A DNA stretch of 64,000 bases from Candidatus Micrarchaeaceae archaeon (GCA_027310825.1 DAIDAC010000001.1:44695-108694); one strand, 5' to 3'; counted from the stretch's first letter, positions 7,686 through 15,557 are shown. The notes: generated by a model not told the origin, from the letters alone. Numbers and translations: made by a program.

Positions 7686-8285
7686 TCAAAATGATCCAGT
7701 TTTAATGTCTCCGGCTCGCACATATGTGGCTGCTATGACGCCTTTAGTTGAAGTTTTGCAATCTTTTAGCTTGAATTCCGCAGGAATCGTCCCATCTCCG
7801 AAGAGGCGCTTTCCCGTACCGATTGTGATAGGGTATATCTTCAGCCAAAGTTCATCGACAAGATCATTTTTTAAGAGGGTCTGCACCAGATTCGCACTTC
7901 CGTGAACTTGTAGGTTGGGACCTTTCTGCTTTTTGAGCTTTTTTATTTGTTCCACAACATTGCTGCTGATGAGCTCAGATGGTTTCCAGTCGAGCTCTTT
8001 GAGAGTTGTGGAAACAACATATTTTTTGGCCTTGTTGAATGCGTCTGCCGGTTCGTGCTTCTGCTTCGACCAGTAAGGTGCGAATATTTCATACGTTTTG
8101 CGGCCGAGCAGCAGATCGTATGGAGGTTTTATTTGCTTACCCATAATTTTGCCAATAGCTTCATCCCAATAGCCGAAGGACCAACCACCATACTTGAAGC
8201 CTCCGCTCGTATCTTCCTTTGGACCGCCAGGAGCCTGGATGACACCGTCAAGGGTTACAAAGGACAACACAATTATCTTTCTCAT
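7686..8285 (-). CDS. dihydrofolate reductase-like RibD C-terminal domain protein
   Basis: The 199-residue product matches the RibD_C/DHFR-like reductases: IVLSFVTLDGVIQAPGGP at the N-terminus, LLLGRKTYEIFAPYW for the NADPH-side loop, and VHGSANLVQTLLKNDLVDELWLKIYPITIGTGKRLF near the C-terminus. These proteins reduce riboflavin precursors or act as NADPH reductases in accessory loci. I start at ATG 8285, since the 27 residues before it are not family-like. It is alone between two copies of the dispersed repeat (7630 and 8357), which suggests a mobile cassette. Confidence 0.82.
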   Translation of the reverse strand: MRKIIVLSFVTLDGVIQAPGGPKEDTSGGFKYGGWSFGYWDEAIGKIMGKQIKPPYDLLLGRKTYEIFAPYWSKQKHEPADAFNKAKKYVVSTTLKELDWKPSELISSNVVEQIKKLKKQKGPNLQVHGSANLVQTLLKNDLVDELWLKIYPITIGTGKRLFGDGTIPAEFKLKDCKTSTKGVIAATYVRAGDIKTGSF

Positions 8286-8356
8286 TTGCTCATCACTTAA
8301 AGTAATAATTGTAATCTTTATATGTTTATATTTTTTGTTGATGCGGTCAGCAAACC

Positions 8357-8384
8357 GGAAGTCCATCTCAACCGGTGTGTAGTA
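8357..8384 (+). repeat. dispersed accessory-region repeat, half copy 2
   Basis: This is a partial copy: GGAAGTCCATCTCAACCGG and GTGTGTAGTA correspond to the second 12-mer and the right arm of the element. The left arm is degenerate. Confidence 0.55.
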
Positions 8385-8399
8385 AGGCGATGATGGTTT

Positions 8400-8561
8400 T
8401 TATTGTTTGCTGTGGGAATAAACTTTCTTGGCTTGCTTCCAGACATTCCAAGCAATGGCGAATGTTGTTATTTCCACCTCCCTCCCGCTTGTTGCTTTTG
8501 CTAGAGTTATTTTATACTCCTTTTCCATGTAGTCCAAAAACTCTTTGTCGTAGTTTTCCAT
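8400..8561 (-). CDS. small hypothetical protein (53 aa)
   Basis: This short frame begins MENYDKEFLDYMEKEYKIT and ends KKVYSHSKQ. It is charged, with probable helices at both ends and no membrane segment. I recognise no family. An A/T-rich AATATATAAC about 25 nt before the ATG fits a leaderless archaeal transcript, which is the main support for it being a gene. It is flanked by half copies of the dispersed repeat (8357, 8618), like a one-gene cassette. Confidence 0.5.
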   Translation of the reverse strand: MENYDKEFLDYMEKEYKITLAKATSGREVEITTFAIAWNVWKQAKKVYSHSKQ

Positions 8562-8617
8562 ATTGGAGATTAAAGTTTCAAGTTATATATTCCTTCTGTG
8601 CGGGGCTATGAAAGATC

Positions 8618-8638
8618 ATTTGGACCGATGTGGACTAG
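8618..8638 (+). repeat. dispersed accessory-region repeat, half copy 3
   Basis: Only the right half is present: TTGGACCGATGTGGACTAG, identical to the right half of the copy at 15488. The stop codon of the 32-aa metal-binding peptide lies within it. Confidence 0.65.
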
Positions 8639-8733
8639 CCCTTGGATAACACTAGATCCATGCCGCATTCCGGACATTTGCCAGGCTTCTTGGAGCGCAC
8701 TTTTGGATGCATCGGACATACATATATTGCCAT
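8635..8733 (-). CDS. 32-aa heavy-metal-binding micropeptide (HMBD)
   Basis: The peptide reads MAIYVCPMHPKV, then RSKKPGKCPECGMDLVLSKG. This is the heavy-metal-binding domain normally found at the N-terminus of copper P-type ATPases or efflux proteins (consensus Y-x-C-P-M-H-P then C-P-x-C-G-M), with Cys, Met and His ligands complete. Here it is a free-standing gene 9 nt after a 25-aa membrane peptide and directly downstream of the copper ATPase, so it is probably a mini copper chaperone or sensor made from the same mRNA. Size is below usual gene-calling limits. Confidence 0.75.
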   Translation of the reverse strand: MAIYVCPMHPKVRSKKPGKCPECGMDLVLSKG

Positions 8734-8742
8734 TATTACACC

Positions 8743-8820
8743 TTATTTTAGCTTTAACGCCCAGTTGTAGACAACGCCTATGATTGCACCAGCAATCGCC
8801 CAAACAAACATATTAAACAT
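8743..8820 (-). CDS. 25-aa single-helix membrane micropeptide
   Basis: The ATG overlaps the ATPase stop (TAATG), so it should be translated by coupling. The peptide MFNMFVWAIAGAIIGVVYNW, ending ALKLK, is one membrane helix with small-residue packing (A-I-A-G-A-I-I-G) and a basic end. Position between the copper ATPase and the metal-binding peptide suggests an accessory subunit of the transporter. No family is known to me; expression is unproven. Confidence 0.55.
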   Translation of the reverse strand: MFNMFVWAIAGAIIGVVYNWALKLK

Positions 8821-10886
8821 TATACCTTGAACCTGTTCAGCAGCAAGGAATTTGTTACTACTGTGACAGAGCTGAACGCCATCGCAAACGCAGCAAGCAA
8901 CGGAAGGAAACTGTATATGCTCGTCGTGTAGATTGGAATCAGCACGCCAGCAGCGACAGGAATAAGCACTATGTTGTAACCGAATGCCCAAAAGAGGTTC
9001 TGCCTTATCTTGCCCATCGTCGCCTTCCCGAGCTCAAGCGCTATGAATGCATCATAAACCTTGTTCTGCACCAATATTATCCCGCCCGCCTGGATCGCCA
9101 CGTCTGTGCCGGCGCCTACGGCAATTCCAAGGTCCGCTTTTGTAAGCGCTGGCGCGTCGTTGACACCGTCTCCGACCATCGCAACAATGTGCCCTTCTTT
9201 CTGTAGAGCGGTTATCCTCTTCAATTTTTCTTGCGGCTTTGCCTCGGCGATTAGGTTTGTTATTCCGAGCTTTCTTGCTATCGCGGAAGCTACGCGCTGG
9301 TTATCGCCAGTAATCAGCCAGACGTCCCTGTTTGTGCGCTTGAATGCGTCAATCGCCCTTTTGCTGTCTTCCTTCAGAACATCTGCAAGCGCAATCAGCC
9401 CGATAGGTCTTCCATTCACGCCAACGATTAGCGTCGTCTTGCCGTCAAGTTCAAGAGCCTGGATCTTTTTCTCAAGAGGTGCGAGCTTCTCTTTTGTAAA
9501 TAAGTCCCTGCTCCCCACTGCAATCCTTTTGCCGCTATTGTCTGTGGCGATTATCCCGCTGCCTTGCTTATAAGAAAACTTTTTTGGAAATGCGACTCTT
9601 ATCCGGTTTCTTCTCGCCTTCTCCGCGACTGCCCTTCCAAGAACATGCTCAGAATTAATTTCTGCTGTCACGGCGAATCGCAAAACTTCGTTGTTGCTAT
9701 AGCCATGCACTGCAACAATTTCTGTGACCTCCGGTTTTCCTTTGGTGAGCGTTCCTGTCTTGTCAAGCACTACCGTATCTACTTTGCTAGCCATCTGCAG
9801 ACTTTCACCACTCTTGACAAGTATGCCGTTCTTTGCAGCCTTTCCAGACGATACGAGCAACGCTGCAGGGGTTGCAATTCCGAGCGCGCACGGACAGGCG
9901 ATTATGAGCACGCTTACAAATATCAACACCGCAAAGTTCGCGCCTACTCCCCAAAATGCATACCATGCAACAGACGAACCAATCCCTATCAGCACTACAA
10001 CCGGAACAAAATATGAGGATATTTTATCGGCAAGTTTCTGTATCGGCACCTTGCTGGAAGCCGCATCTTGAACTATCTTTATTATCTGCGCGAGAGCCGT
10101 GTCTTGGCCCACCTTTGTGGCCTTTATCTTTAGCGAGCCGCCCATGTTCATAGTTCCGCCTATAACTTTGTCAGCTATCTTCTTTTCGACAGGTATGCTT
10201 TCTCCTGTTATCGTAGACTCATCGACGGAGCTGCTACCTCCGATGACAACGGAATCCGTAGGTATTTTTTCGCCTGGCTTCACGAGCATTATGTCTCCGG
10301 TTTTTACCTGTTCGATAGGTACATCGATTACTCTTGCCCCTTTGACAACGTGTGCGATTTTCGGCTGTATGGCTATGAGTGCAGACACTGCTGTTGATGC
10401 TTTTGTCTCTGCAAGCCTTTGCATGTAAGTGCCTGTCAATATAAGCGAGATGATAATCGTGGAGGTATCGAAGTAGATTCCGCTTGCCGGAAAGGCGCTA
10501 GGGAAGAACACAATAACGGTGCTGTAAGCCCATGCCGCGGTAGTGCCTATTGCAATCAGCGTATCCATGTTGCTTGACCTGTTTTTGATTGCGTCGGCTA
10601 TCCCAGCATAGAACCTCTGGCCTGAATAGAACTGAACCACGCTAGCTAGGATGAACATGACATAATTTCCATATGGCAATGACACTGCATAGGTAAGCAC
10701 AGCAACTATGACGGTCAGTGGCCATGAAACAAGCAGTGCGTTCCTCAAACCACGCATTTCGCGCTCAGGTTTTTCAAATTGAATCTTGCAAGACGTGCTG
10801 CAGAAGTAGTATTTCTTTCCGGCCCTTGCTGCAGTGATGGAAGTATGTTCATCAACATTCATTCCGCAGACTGGATCCGTTGCCAT
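8820..10886 (-). CDS. copA: copper-transporting P1B-type ATPase with N-terminal YHS domain
   Basis: The 688-residue pump opens with a YHS metal-binding domain (DPVCGMNVDEH, YFCSTSC) in place of the usual HMA domain. It then has the P1B helices, TGES (ITGESIPVEKK), the intramembrane CPC site (ACPCALGIATPAA), the phosphorylated Asp in DKTGTLTKG, and the hinge GDGVNDAPAL. YN in the penultimate helix region (FGYNIVLIP) and MAFSSVTVVTN in the last fit Cu(I) transport. The conserved SEHP dipeptide reads SEHV, a mild oddity. Translation starts at ATG after GGAGCTC. It heads an operon with two micropeptides. Confidence 0.93.
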   Translation of the reverse strand: MATDPVCGMNVDEHTSITAARAGKKYYFCSTSCKIQFEKPEREMRGLRNALLVSWPLTVIVAVLTYAVSLPYGNYVMFILASVVQFYSGQRFYAGIADAIKNRSSNMDTLIAIGTTAAWAYSTVIVFFPSAFPASGIYFDTSTIIISLILTGTYMQRLAETKASTAVSALIAIQPKIAHVVKGARVIDVPIEQVKTGDIMLVKPGEKIPTDSVVIGGSSSVDESTITGESIPVEKKIADKVIGGTMNMGGSLKIKATKVGQDTALAQIIKIVQDAASSKVPIQKLADKISSYFVPVVVLIGIGSSVAWYAFWGVGANFAVLIFVSVLIIACPCALGIATPAALLVSSGKAAKNGILVKSGESLQMASKVDTVVLDKTGTLTKGKPEVTEIVAVHGYSNNEVLRFAVTAEINSEHVLGRAVAEKARRNRIRVAFPKKFSYKQGSGIIATDNSGKRIAVGSRDLFTKEKLAPLEKKIQALELDGKTTLIVGVNGRPIGLIALADVLKEDSKRAIDAFKRTNRDVWLITGDNQRVASAIARKLGITNLIAEAKPQEKLKRITALQKEGHIVAMVGDGVNDAPALTKADLGIAVGAGTDVAIQAGGIILVQNKVYDAFIALELGKATMGKIRQNLFWAFGYNIVLIPVAAGVLIPIYTTSIYSFLPLLAAFAMAFSSVTVVTNSLLLNRFKV

Positions 10887-10963
10887 AAGCGAGCTCCTTT
10901 GAGAAAATCCATATCACTATTCTTCGTTATGCATGGGCGGCATTGACGTCTGACGCCAGCATC

Positions 10964-12193
10964 TTAAATTCCCTTAAACAGATTGCTGAAGAACGCCGCT
11001 ATCGCATTGATTATTGCAGTTATTGGGTTGCTCTGAGTAGAATTTGGTATGGTGGTCGTTCCGTTCACTGTGGTTCCGCTTATTGTTGAAGTCACAGGTA
11101 TGGATGTCTGTGTTGTTCCGGTTGTCGTCTGCTGTGGAGTAGTTGTCGTTGCTGATGACGATGGAGGTGTACGGATTTTCGGCAGCTGTGATGTTGGCTT
11201 GATTCCGAATATCGACTGCCCCATAGGGCCGTTGACGTAGACCAACAGCGAGCCGTCCGGCGCTAGCATAGCTGCGGGGTCGCCGAGCGTCGAAGTATTT
11301 ATTGCAGAACCGTTCGATGAATTTGTAATGGCTACAGGATATATCTCATCGGACCAGTTAGTGCCATCGTTTGACACTGCCATGAGCAACACATCCTGAT
11401 TCATATTCTGATTGGGGACGAAGTTTGACGGAGCCATAAAGAACATGTAGTATGTGCCGTTCAGTTCTATGGTGCTGCTATCGTGGCCTACTCCAAACAC
11501 GGATCCAATTACCTGCCAGTTGACAAAGTTGGTGGACTGTGCCATGAAGATTCCAGATACAGTTTGGCAACATCCAGTGTAGTACATTACGTACTTGCCG
11601 CCTAGCTTCAGGATGTCTGCGCTGGAGGTGAACCCGCCAGTTTGGCTGGGATCAGAAAAGTTGTAATTGTCTTTTGTCCAGTTCAGGTCATCAGTCGATG
11701 ATGCAAATACTATCTTGTGGAAATATGCGCCAGGAGGTGCACCAGGTATCGCCTGCCTGCCAGTGTACGCCATGAGATACGTGCCATTGTATCCTTGGAT
11801 GACATCAGGCTCTCCTATCTGCCAATCAATAGAGGATTGTGAAGGGCCATGCTGCACCCTTATGCCAGAGTCGTAAGTCCAATGAACCCCATCTGTCGAG
11901 GTTGCACTCATAACATTGACATAACCGCTTTGGGCCCTAGACTGGAAATACATCCGGTAAGCTCCATTTGGAAGGCGTATTATGGTTGGACCAACTATGT
12001 TGGTCGCATTTGGCTGGTTAAGGCCGACCTGCGCACCTTGGACAGTTGTAAAGTTGACTGCGCCGCCAAAGCTGACATTTTGAGAGGTTACTGTAGATAG
12101 CGCGTTCGACTGGCCAATAAGCAAGAAAAGAATAAATAGTGACATCGATGCAGCAAGCAGTGGACTGCCAGATGCGGAATAGTTATGGCTCAT
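10964..12193 (-). CDS. secreted beta-propeller glycosidase-like protein with Thr-rich stalk
   Basis: The 409-residue product has a signal peptide (hydrophobic stretch about 10-30). It is followed by a five-bladed propeller of the GH43/GH32/GH130 kind: repeated motifs such as PTIIRLPNGAYRMYF, SATSTDGVHWT, FASSTDDLNWT, KYVMYYTG and AVSNDGTNWSDE. The C-terminus has a Thr/Ser stalk (about 340-385) and a final amphipathic helix (ITAIINAIAAFFSNLFKG) that may anchor it. Candidate catalytic acids cannot be fixed by eye, so it may be a binder and not an enzyme. It lies next to the copper operon in the same direction, 77 nt upstream. Confidence 0.75.
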   Translation of the reverse strand: MSHNYSASGSPLLAASMSLFILFLLIGQSNALSTVTSQNVSFGGAVNFTTVQGAQVGLNQPNATNIVGPTIIRLPNGAYRMYFQSRAQSGYVNVMSATSTDGVHWTYDSGIRVQHGPSQSSIDWQIGEPDVIQGYNGTYLMAYTGRQAIPGAPPGAYFHKIVFASSTDDLNWTKDNYNFSDPSQTGGFTSSADILKLGGKYVMYYTGCCQTVSGIFMAQSTNFVNWQVIGSVFGVGHDSSTIELNGTYYMFFMAPSNFVPNQNMNQDVLLMAVSNDGTNWSDEIYPVAITNSSNGSAINTSTLGDPAAMLAPDGSLLVYVNGPMGQSIFGIKPTSQLPKIRTPPSSSATTTTPQQTTTGTTQTSIPVTSTISGTTVNGTTTIPNSTQSNPITAIINAIAAFFSNLFKGI

Positions 12194-12262
12194 GAATTTG
12201 ATATGGAAAGTTGCATATTTAAATGCGTCCCTTTCAAAATTAGGAGCGTTATCGCCTTGCCT

Positions 12263-12300
12263 GGCCCACTTGGAAGTTCAGTTGGGACGATGTGGAGTCT
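12263..12300 (+). repeat. dispersed accessory-region repeat, copy 4
   Basis: This is a diverged full-length copy: GGCCCACTTGGAAGTTCAG, then TTGGGACGATGTGGAGTCT. Both arms and the internal 12-mer are recognisable. It lies upstream of the propeller gene. Confidence 0.65.
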
Positions 12301-12304
12301 ATGG

Positions 12305-12334
12305 GTGACTACATATTCTAGATTTTGTAGTCAC
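12305..12334. promoter_or_regulatory. perfect 9-bp inverted repeat
   Basis: GTGACTACA (12305-12313) and TGTAGTCAC (12326-12334) pair perfectly around a 12-nt loop. It follows repeat copy 4 and precedes the Fic 3' palindrome. A dimeric-regulator operator or a terminator stem are both possible; there is no T-run. Confidence 0.5.
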
Positions 12335-12357
12335 ATCAACTAACGATTCCGACGTGA

Positions 12358-12409
12358 TTACCCTTACAAATATGTGGATATCTATTTTTCCTTTAAAATG
12401 TAAGGGTAT
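12358..12409. repeat. 52-nt palindromic flank of the fic gene, 3' copy
   Basis: It starts TTACCCTTACAAATAT and ends with TGTAAGGGTAT, so CCCTTACA/TGTAAGGG form an inverted repeat. It matches 13313-13364 on the other side of the fic gene over nearly its whole length (differences mainly in two central A/T clusters). Confidence 0.8.
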
Positions 12410-12412
12410 GAA

Positions 12413-13303
12413 TTACATTTCTAGATATTCCTTATTCTCTTTCACGTACCGCTTGAAGAACCATTGAACAAACGCTGTTTCGTCTTCCTTGACGTTCGAC
12501 TTTTCGAGTGCTTTGTAGTAATCCCTCCTATTTGTATATTTTATATCCAACATCGGATAACCATTATGATGCAAAACGAAATTCATGATCATCCGCCCTA
12601 TTCTGCCGTTACCGTCCCCAAATGGATGTATTGTCTCAAATTTTAAGTGCAAGAGCGCAGCAAGCTCTACAGGGTTCATCTTACCAGATTCCTTTGAATA
12701 CCATTTGAAGAGCTCTGACATGCGCATTTCTACCTCTTCTGGCGGCGGCGGTTTATGCAAGCTTCCTGATATGTATACTCTGTAATAACGCAGTTTTCCT
12801 GCAAGATCTTTTTTTGTTTCATCAAACAATTCTCTATGCCATTTAAGCGTAATGCCTAGTGATAAGTCACCTTTAAAGCTGAGCATTTCATAGAATACTT
12901 TCTTGTGGGCCTCCGCCTCTTTGATATCCCACAGAGGTTTATCTTTTGGGCTTACGCCTCTCTCAAGAAGCTGGACGACATTTTTGTACGATAGGGAGGA
13001 TCCCTCGATTCTGTTTGTGTCGTATGTGAATTTTGATGCAAATCTTTCCAGTTCTTTTTCCTTTGCCGCTACTGGCATTATCCTTTGCTCTTTAGAGTAC
13101 CCTTTTTTTATCTTATCGAATACTGTAAACCATTTCTCTTTGTAGATATCCAGAAGGAATTTACTCTTTATTCCGATGATATCACTAGGTACTGTTGTAC
13201 CTAAATAAACCTCTTTGTATTTTACCTTGTCTTTCTCCCTGTAAGTGTGGCTAAGATAGTAGTAGGTTTTATCACCGACCTTCTTCGTCTTTAATGATAC
13301 CAT
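12413..13303 (-). CDS. fic: Fic-domain AMPylase-like protein (Fic/DUF4172-type architecture)
   Basis: The 296-residue product has a basic beta-rich N-terminal region (about 1-90) and a Fic domain with the complete motif HPFGDGNGRIGR (about residues 217-228). Fic enzymes transfer AMP from ATP to a target hydroxyl. The inhibitory helix motif S/T-xxx-E-G/N is present as TNRIEG before the domain, so this is a self-inhibited (class II) Fic that needs no separate antitoxin. It is bracketed by two copies of a 52-nt palindrome; the upstream one carries an A/T-rich TATA region. A mobile or autoregulated toxin-like cassette is likely. Confidence 0.9.
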   Translation of the reverse strand: MVSLKTKKVGDKTYYYLSHTYREKDKVKYKEVYLGTTVPSDIIGIKSKFLLDIYKEKWFTVFDKIKKGYSKEQRIMPVAAKEKELERFASKFTYDTNRIEGSSLSYKNVVQLLERGVSPKDKPLWDIKEAEAHKKVFYEMLSFKGDLSLGITLKWHRELFDETKKDLAGKLRYYRVYISGSLHKPPPPEEVEMRMSELFKWYSKESGKMNPVELAALLHLKFETIHPFGDGNGRIGRMIMNFVLHHNGYPMLDIKYTNRRDYYKALEKSNVKEDETAFVQWFFKRYVKENKEYLEM

Positions 13304-13312
13304 ACTATTTCT

Positions 13313-13364
13313 TTACCCTTACAAATATATAAATATTTCGTTTTTCCTTTAAATGTAAGGGTAT
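13313..13364. repeat. 52-nt palindromic flank of the fic gene, promoter copy
   Basis: TTACCCTTACAAATATATAA at the left and TGTAAGGGTAT at the right form the same inverted repeat as 12358-12409. Read on the minus strand it contains ATATTTATATATTTG directly before the fic start, so it holds the fic promoter and may be the binding site of an autoregulator. Confidence 0.75.
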
Positions 13365-13378
13365 ACCTCCTATTCTAT

Positions 13379-13464
13379 CGTCGATTTGTCGTCAGGGATG
13401 GCGGGGGCGTTAGCCGGGAAGAAATACTGACGTAGATACTGTATTGATTAGTATACTTCGATAT
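13379..13464 (+). repeat. attachment-like site 1 (flank A - core - flank B)
   Basis: The 11-nt core TGGCGGGGGCG at 13399-13409 equals the 3' end of the tRNA at 28059 in the same orientation. The 20 nt to its left match 17823-17842 with one difference; the 55 nt to its right match 19507-19561 with about five differences. It therefore looks like the joined or empty form of the two sites at 17843 and 19496. Confidence 0.7.
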
Positions 13465-13492
13465 TGATGCGTACCCCGCATGTTATACTGTT

Positions 13493-14050
13493 CTATATTT
13501 CATTCAGATGCGATAATACCAATCTTACCCTTTCTGGTATGGATAAAGGAGGAATGCGAATCACCCTATATCCTAAATCCGTATAGGTCTCATACAACAA
13601 GCGGCTTAGTTTGGTACGAACATCATCAGTTTCTGTTCTCGCGTAATCCTTCTCGTACGGTAATAGCTCCAAATAGAAGACTGTTTTGTATCTATTTCTT
13701 GCGTATGTTTTTATCGAATCCGAATTGAGGCCAGCAATAATGAAGTAGGGAATGCTGTCAGGAACACCGCGCTCAAAGATAGTAAGGCGTCCGCTTTCCG
13801 TTTGTGTTTCTATTTGCAACTTCATCTGTAAAACTTTCTTTTGGAATTCACTTTCATCCCTTCTTAGTTCCGTAGCAGGAATTCCTCTTCCTCTTGCCTC
13901 GTCTATTAATGTTCTTGCGGCTTCCGGAACTGTTTTGTCAACATGAGGGCGCAGGGCATTCACAAGTGTTGTAATCCCCGATGATGGTGCACCAGTAACT
14001 ACATACCAATTGGGCGTCTCTCGCAAAATAGCCTTGTTTGCACTCGACAT
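13493..14050 (-). CDS. AAA_28-like NTPase/kinase with altered P-loop
   Basis: The 185-residue product resembles the AAA_28/thymidylate-kinase-like family: a P-loop after WYVVTGAPSSG, a VPEAARTLIDEARGRG helix, FERGVPDSIPYF after the Walker B strand, and VFYLELLPYEKDYAR with a C-terminal RIPPLSIPERV. The P-loop reads GAPSSGITT: the invariant Lys of GxxxxGK(S/T) is Ile (ATT codon). Catalysis is therefore doubtful; it may bind nucleotide poorly or be decaying. I start at ATG 14050, after AGGAAGGGG; a longer start at 14077 is possible. It is the first gene after attachment-like site 1. Confidence 0.7.
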   Translation of the reverse strand: MSSANKAILRETPNWYVVTGAPSSGITTLVNALRPHVDKTVPEAARTLIDEARGRGIPATELRRDESEFQKKVLQMKLQIETQTESGRLTIFERGVPDSIPYFIIAGLNSDSIKTYARNRYKTVFYLELLPYEKDYARTETDDVRTKLSRLLYETYTDLGYRVIRIPPLSIPERVRLVLSHLNEI

Positions 14051-14174
14051 GGCATATCCCCTTCCTGTTGTTATCATCTTTTAAGTTCTTAAGCCTTTTC
14101 TCCGAAAACAGATCACTTTCACAAATCACGAAGCCGGTAGTTAAGTCTAAATAATATGGAAGAAAAGGTCTATT

Positions 14175-14582
14175 GTGGAAACAAGATTGATGAGATTTTC
14201 AGAGCTTAGTCCATCAAGTCGCATCAAGGCGCTGGAGGCACTGAAAATAGAAAAGCGGATTGAACGCCAATACGAAATAGAGAGTGCGTTTAGCACCGCT
14301 GTTTATGGGATATCTGAAAGGCTGGCAGACAAAAGGTACATTAGAAGGTTGATTACCGCGCTTTTGGAAGATAAGCAAGGGTTGATGCATGAGTTCGAAA
14401 AAAGGTCTATCGAGAAGGGCTGGCACGCTGACTTTAAAAGACTCAAGAACAGCATGAGAAGATATGCATCCGTACACCGTAGAGAGTATACGGAGTCTAC
14501 TATTGAGAATTGTTTGAACACCAAGGATAGAAATGTCAAAGAGGTACTAGCGCGAGACATTGCACTTATTCTTCGATCTTAG
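14175..14582 (+). CDS. helical protein X1, partner of the first HicA/HicB-like cassette
   Basis: The 135-residue, all-helical basic product has no family that I recognise. It is a clear paralogue of 21826-22272: shared blocks are RIKALEALKIEKRIE versus RAQVLDALRTKREVE, then the pair of DKRYIRRLITALLEDK and DKRYVCDLIDALLHNK, and EFEKRSIEKGWHADFKRLKN versus EFEKRAEEKRWRGELKKLEN. Start is GTG 14175, aligned with the paralogue's ATG. The 45-nt promoters also match, with TCTAAATAATA about 25 nt before the start (leaderless). It converges on the HicB-like gene (1 nt between stops). Confidence 0.65.
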   Translation: METRLMRFSELSPSSRIKALEALKIEKRIERQYEIESAFSTAVYGISERLADKRYIRRLITALLEDKQGLMHEFEKRSIEKGWHADFKRLKNSMRRYASVHRREYTESTIENCLNTKDRNVKEVLARDIALILRS

Positions 14583-14583
14583 G

Positions 14584-14877
14584 CTAATGTCTTAGTGATG
14601 GTGTTTTCTTCTTGGCGTTGACCTCGGCGTTGTATTCGAGGGAAAGCTCCAACGCCTCCACCACATTCTTTTCTAATTCCTTCATGGTACCACCTGTGGT
14701 TGTAACGTGAACCTTTAGATCCCCTTTTTCGTAATTAATTATACCACCGAAACTATCTTTTCCATCTATGGTTTCATGTAAAACCTTAACTGGGAATATG
14801 ACGTGCCCTACCTGCACAAAGTAACGTTTTGTACCCTTGTATTCTACTGTAGCTAATCTCATTATCTCACGCGTCAA
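14584..14877 (-). CDS. HicB-like antitoxin candidate (copy 1)
   Basis: The 97-residue product starts with a beta-rich partial-RNase-H-like part and ends in TTGGTMKELEKNVVEALELSLE, the helix that in HicB family proteins follows the 'T-x-EEA' turn. A DNA-binding tail is not obvious. Its ATG overlaps the stop of the HicA-like gene (ATGA), so the pair is translationally coupled in hicA-hicB order. It should neutralise the HicA-like RNase. Copy 2 lies at 22238-22534. Confidence 0.65.
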   Translation of the reverse strand: MTREIMRLATVEYKGTKRYFVQVGHVIFPVKVLHETIDGKDSFGGIINYEKGDLKVHVTTTGGTMKELEKNVVEALELSLEYNAEVNAKKKTPSLRH

Positions 14878-15224
14878 AGATATTTCTTAACATCATTGTT
14901 GAAGTCCAATTTAAGTTGCTTCATTATGCTTCTTAGAAGTTTCGCTGATAGCGGTTCATCGTGCATCGGAATCACACCAGTACGAATAATGCCATTTTCA
15001 TCCCTTCTCTTTAAAATCACATGACTGCCCTTTTGTCTTACCTGTTCACAACCAAGGTCATTAGTCAATACATTTTTGAGTGCTCTCGGAGTGACAACCG
15101 TTTCTGTAGGCTTTGCGCCCTCCCTGTCCTGCCTAAGCAACTGCTTCTCTCTCTGCGTTACGACGTGCCCCGTTATAGGCACTGTTTTCGACACTGGACC
15201 CCACCCAGTAATAATATACGTCAT
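14874..15224 (-). CDS. HicA-like mRNA interferase with N-terminal extension (copy 1)
   Basis: Residues about 48-110 match HicA (YcfA): LTNDLGCEQVRQKGSHVILKR has the catalytic His in GSH, followed by VIPMHDEPLSAKLLRSIMKQL. HicA cuts mRNA. The first ~35 residues (GWGPVSKTVP, GHVVTQREKQLLRQ) are extra, and they are the part best conserved with copy 2. A TATA-like TATAAATAT lies only about 15 nt before the ATG, so a downstream GTG (codon 11 or 15) could be the true start of a leaderless mRNA. Start uncertain, family firm. Confidence 0.75.
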   Translation of the reverse strand: MTYIITGWGPVSKTVPITGHVVTQREKQLLRQDREGAKPTETVVTPRALKNVLTNDLGCEQVRQKGSHVILKRRDENGIIRTGVIPMHDEPLSAKLLRSIMKQLKLDFNNDVKKYL

Positions 15225-15311
15225 AGGAAATATTTATAGATGTCTTTTGCGTACGTTTATAGAAGGAAATCGGAGTTCTGAATAGCAGGATGGATGCTAT
15301 TCCATAAAAGT

Positions 15312-15420
15312 AAAAATGGCAGGATTTGAACCCGCGACTTTTTTCGACGACAAGACTTTTCTTGCTGAAAGGCCTCTCGACGACAAATTCTGGTGATGGC
15401 GGGGGCGCTATTCAGCCCAC
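15312..15420 (-). repeat. tRNA 3'-end relic beside attachment-like site 2
   Basis: On the minus strand GTCGCGGGTTCAAATCCTGC is a complete T-arm (5-bp stem, TTCAAAT loop), but no acceptor, D or anticodon arm can be folded around it. At 15397-15407 lies the core TGGCGGGGGCG. Both are reminiscent of the tRNA at 28059, which has a similar T-arm and the core as its 3' end. This is best read as the debris of integration events at tRNA genes and not as a functional tRNA. The whole gap 15225-15557 holds no gene that I can support. Confidence 0.55.
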
Positions 15421-15487
15421 TTTGCCCGTGTAAAACCGATAGCAATTAATATACATTGATATTCTTCGATATCAGTCCAATCGAGCT

Positions 15488-15524
15488 AGTCCACCTTAAA
15501 GTCCACTTGGACCGATGTGGACTA
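15488..15524 (+). repeat. dispersed accessory-region repeat, copy 5
   Basis: This is a full copy: AGTCCACCTTAAAGTCCACT, then TGGACCGATGTGGACTA. It precedes the doc gene; copy 6 at 16090 follows the doc unit, so the two bracket it. Confidence 0.8.
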
Positions 15525-15557
15525 AAACAATAAATATGCCATCTGTCCTATTCTCTT

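Noticed and set aside
15312..15420. Functional tRNA with a large intron
   Set aside because: Only the T-arm folds; no matching acceptor strand, D-arm or anticodon stem could be found on either side.
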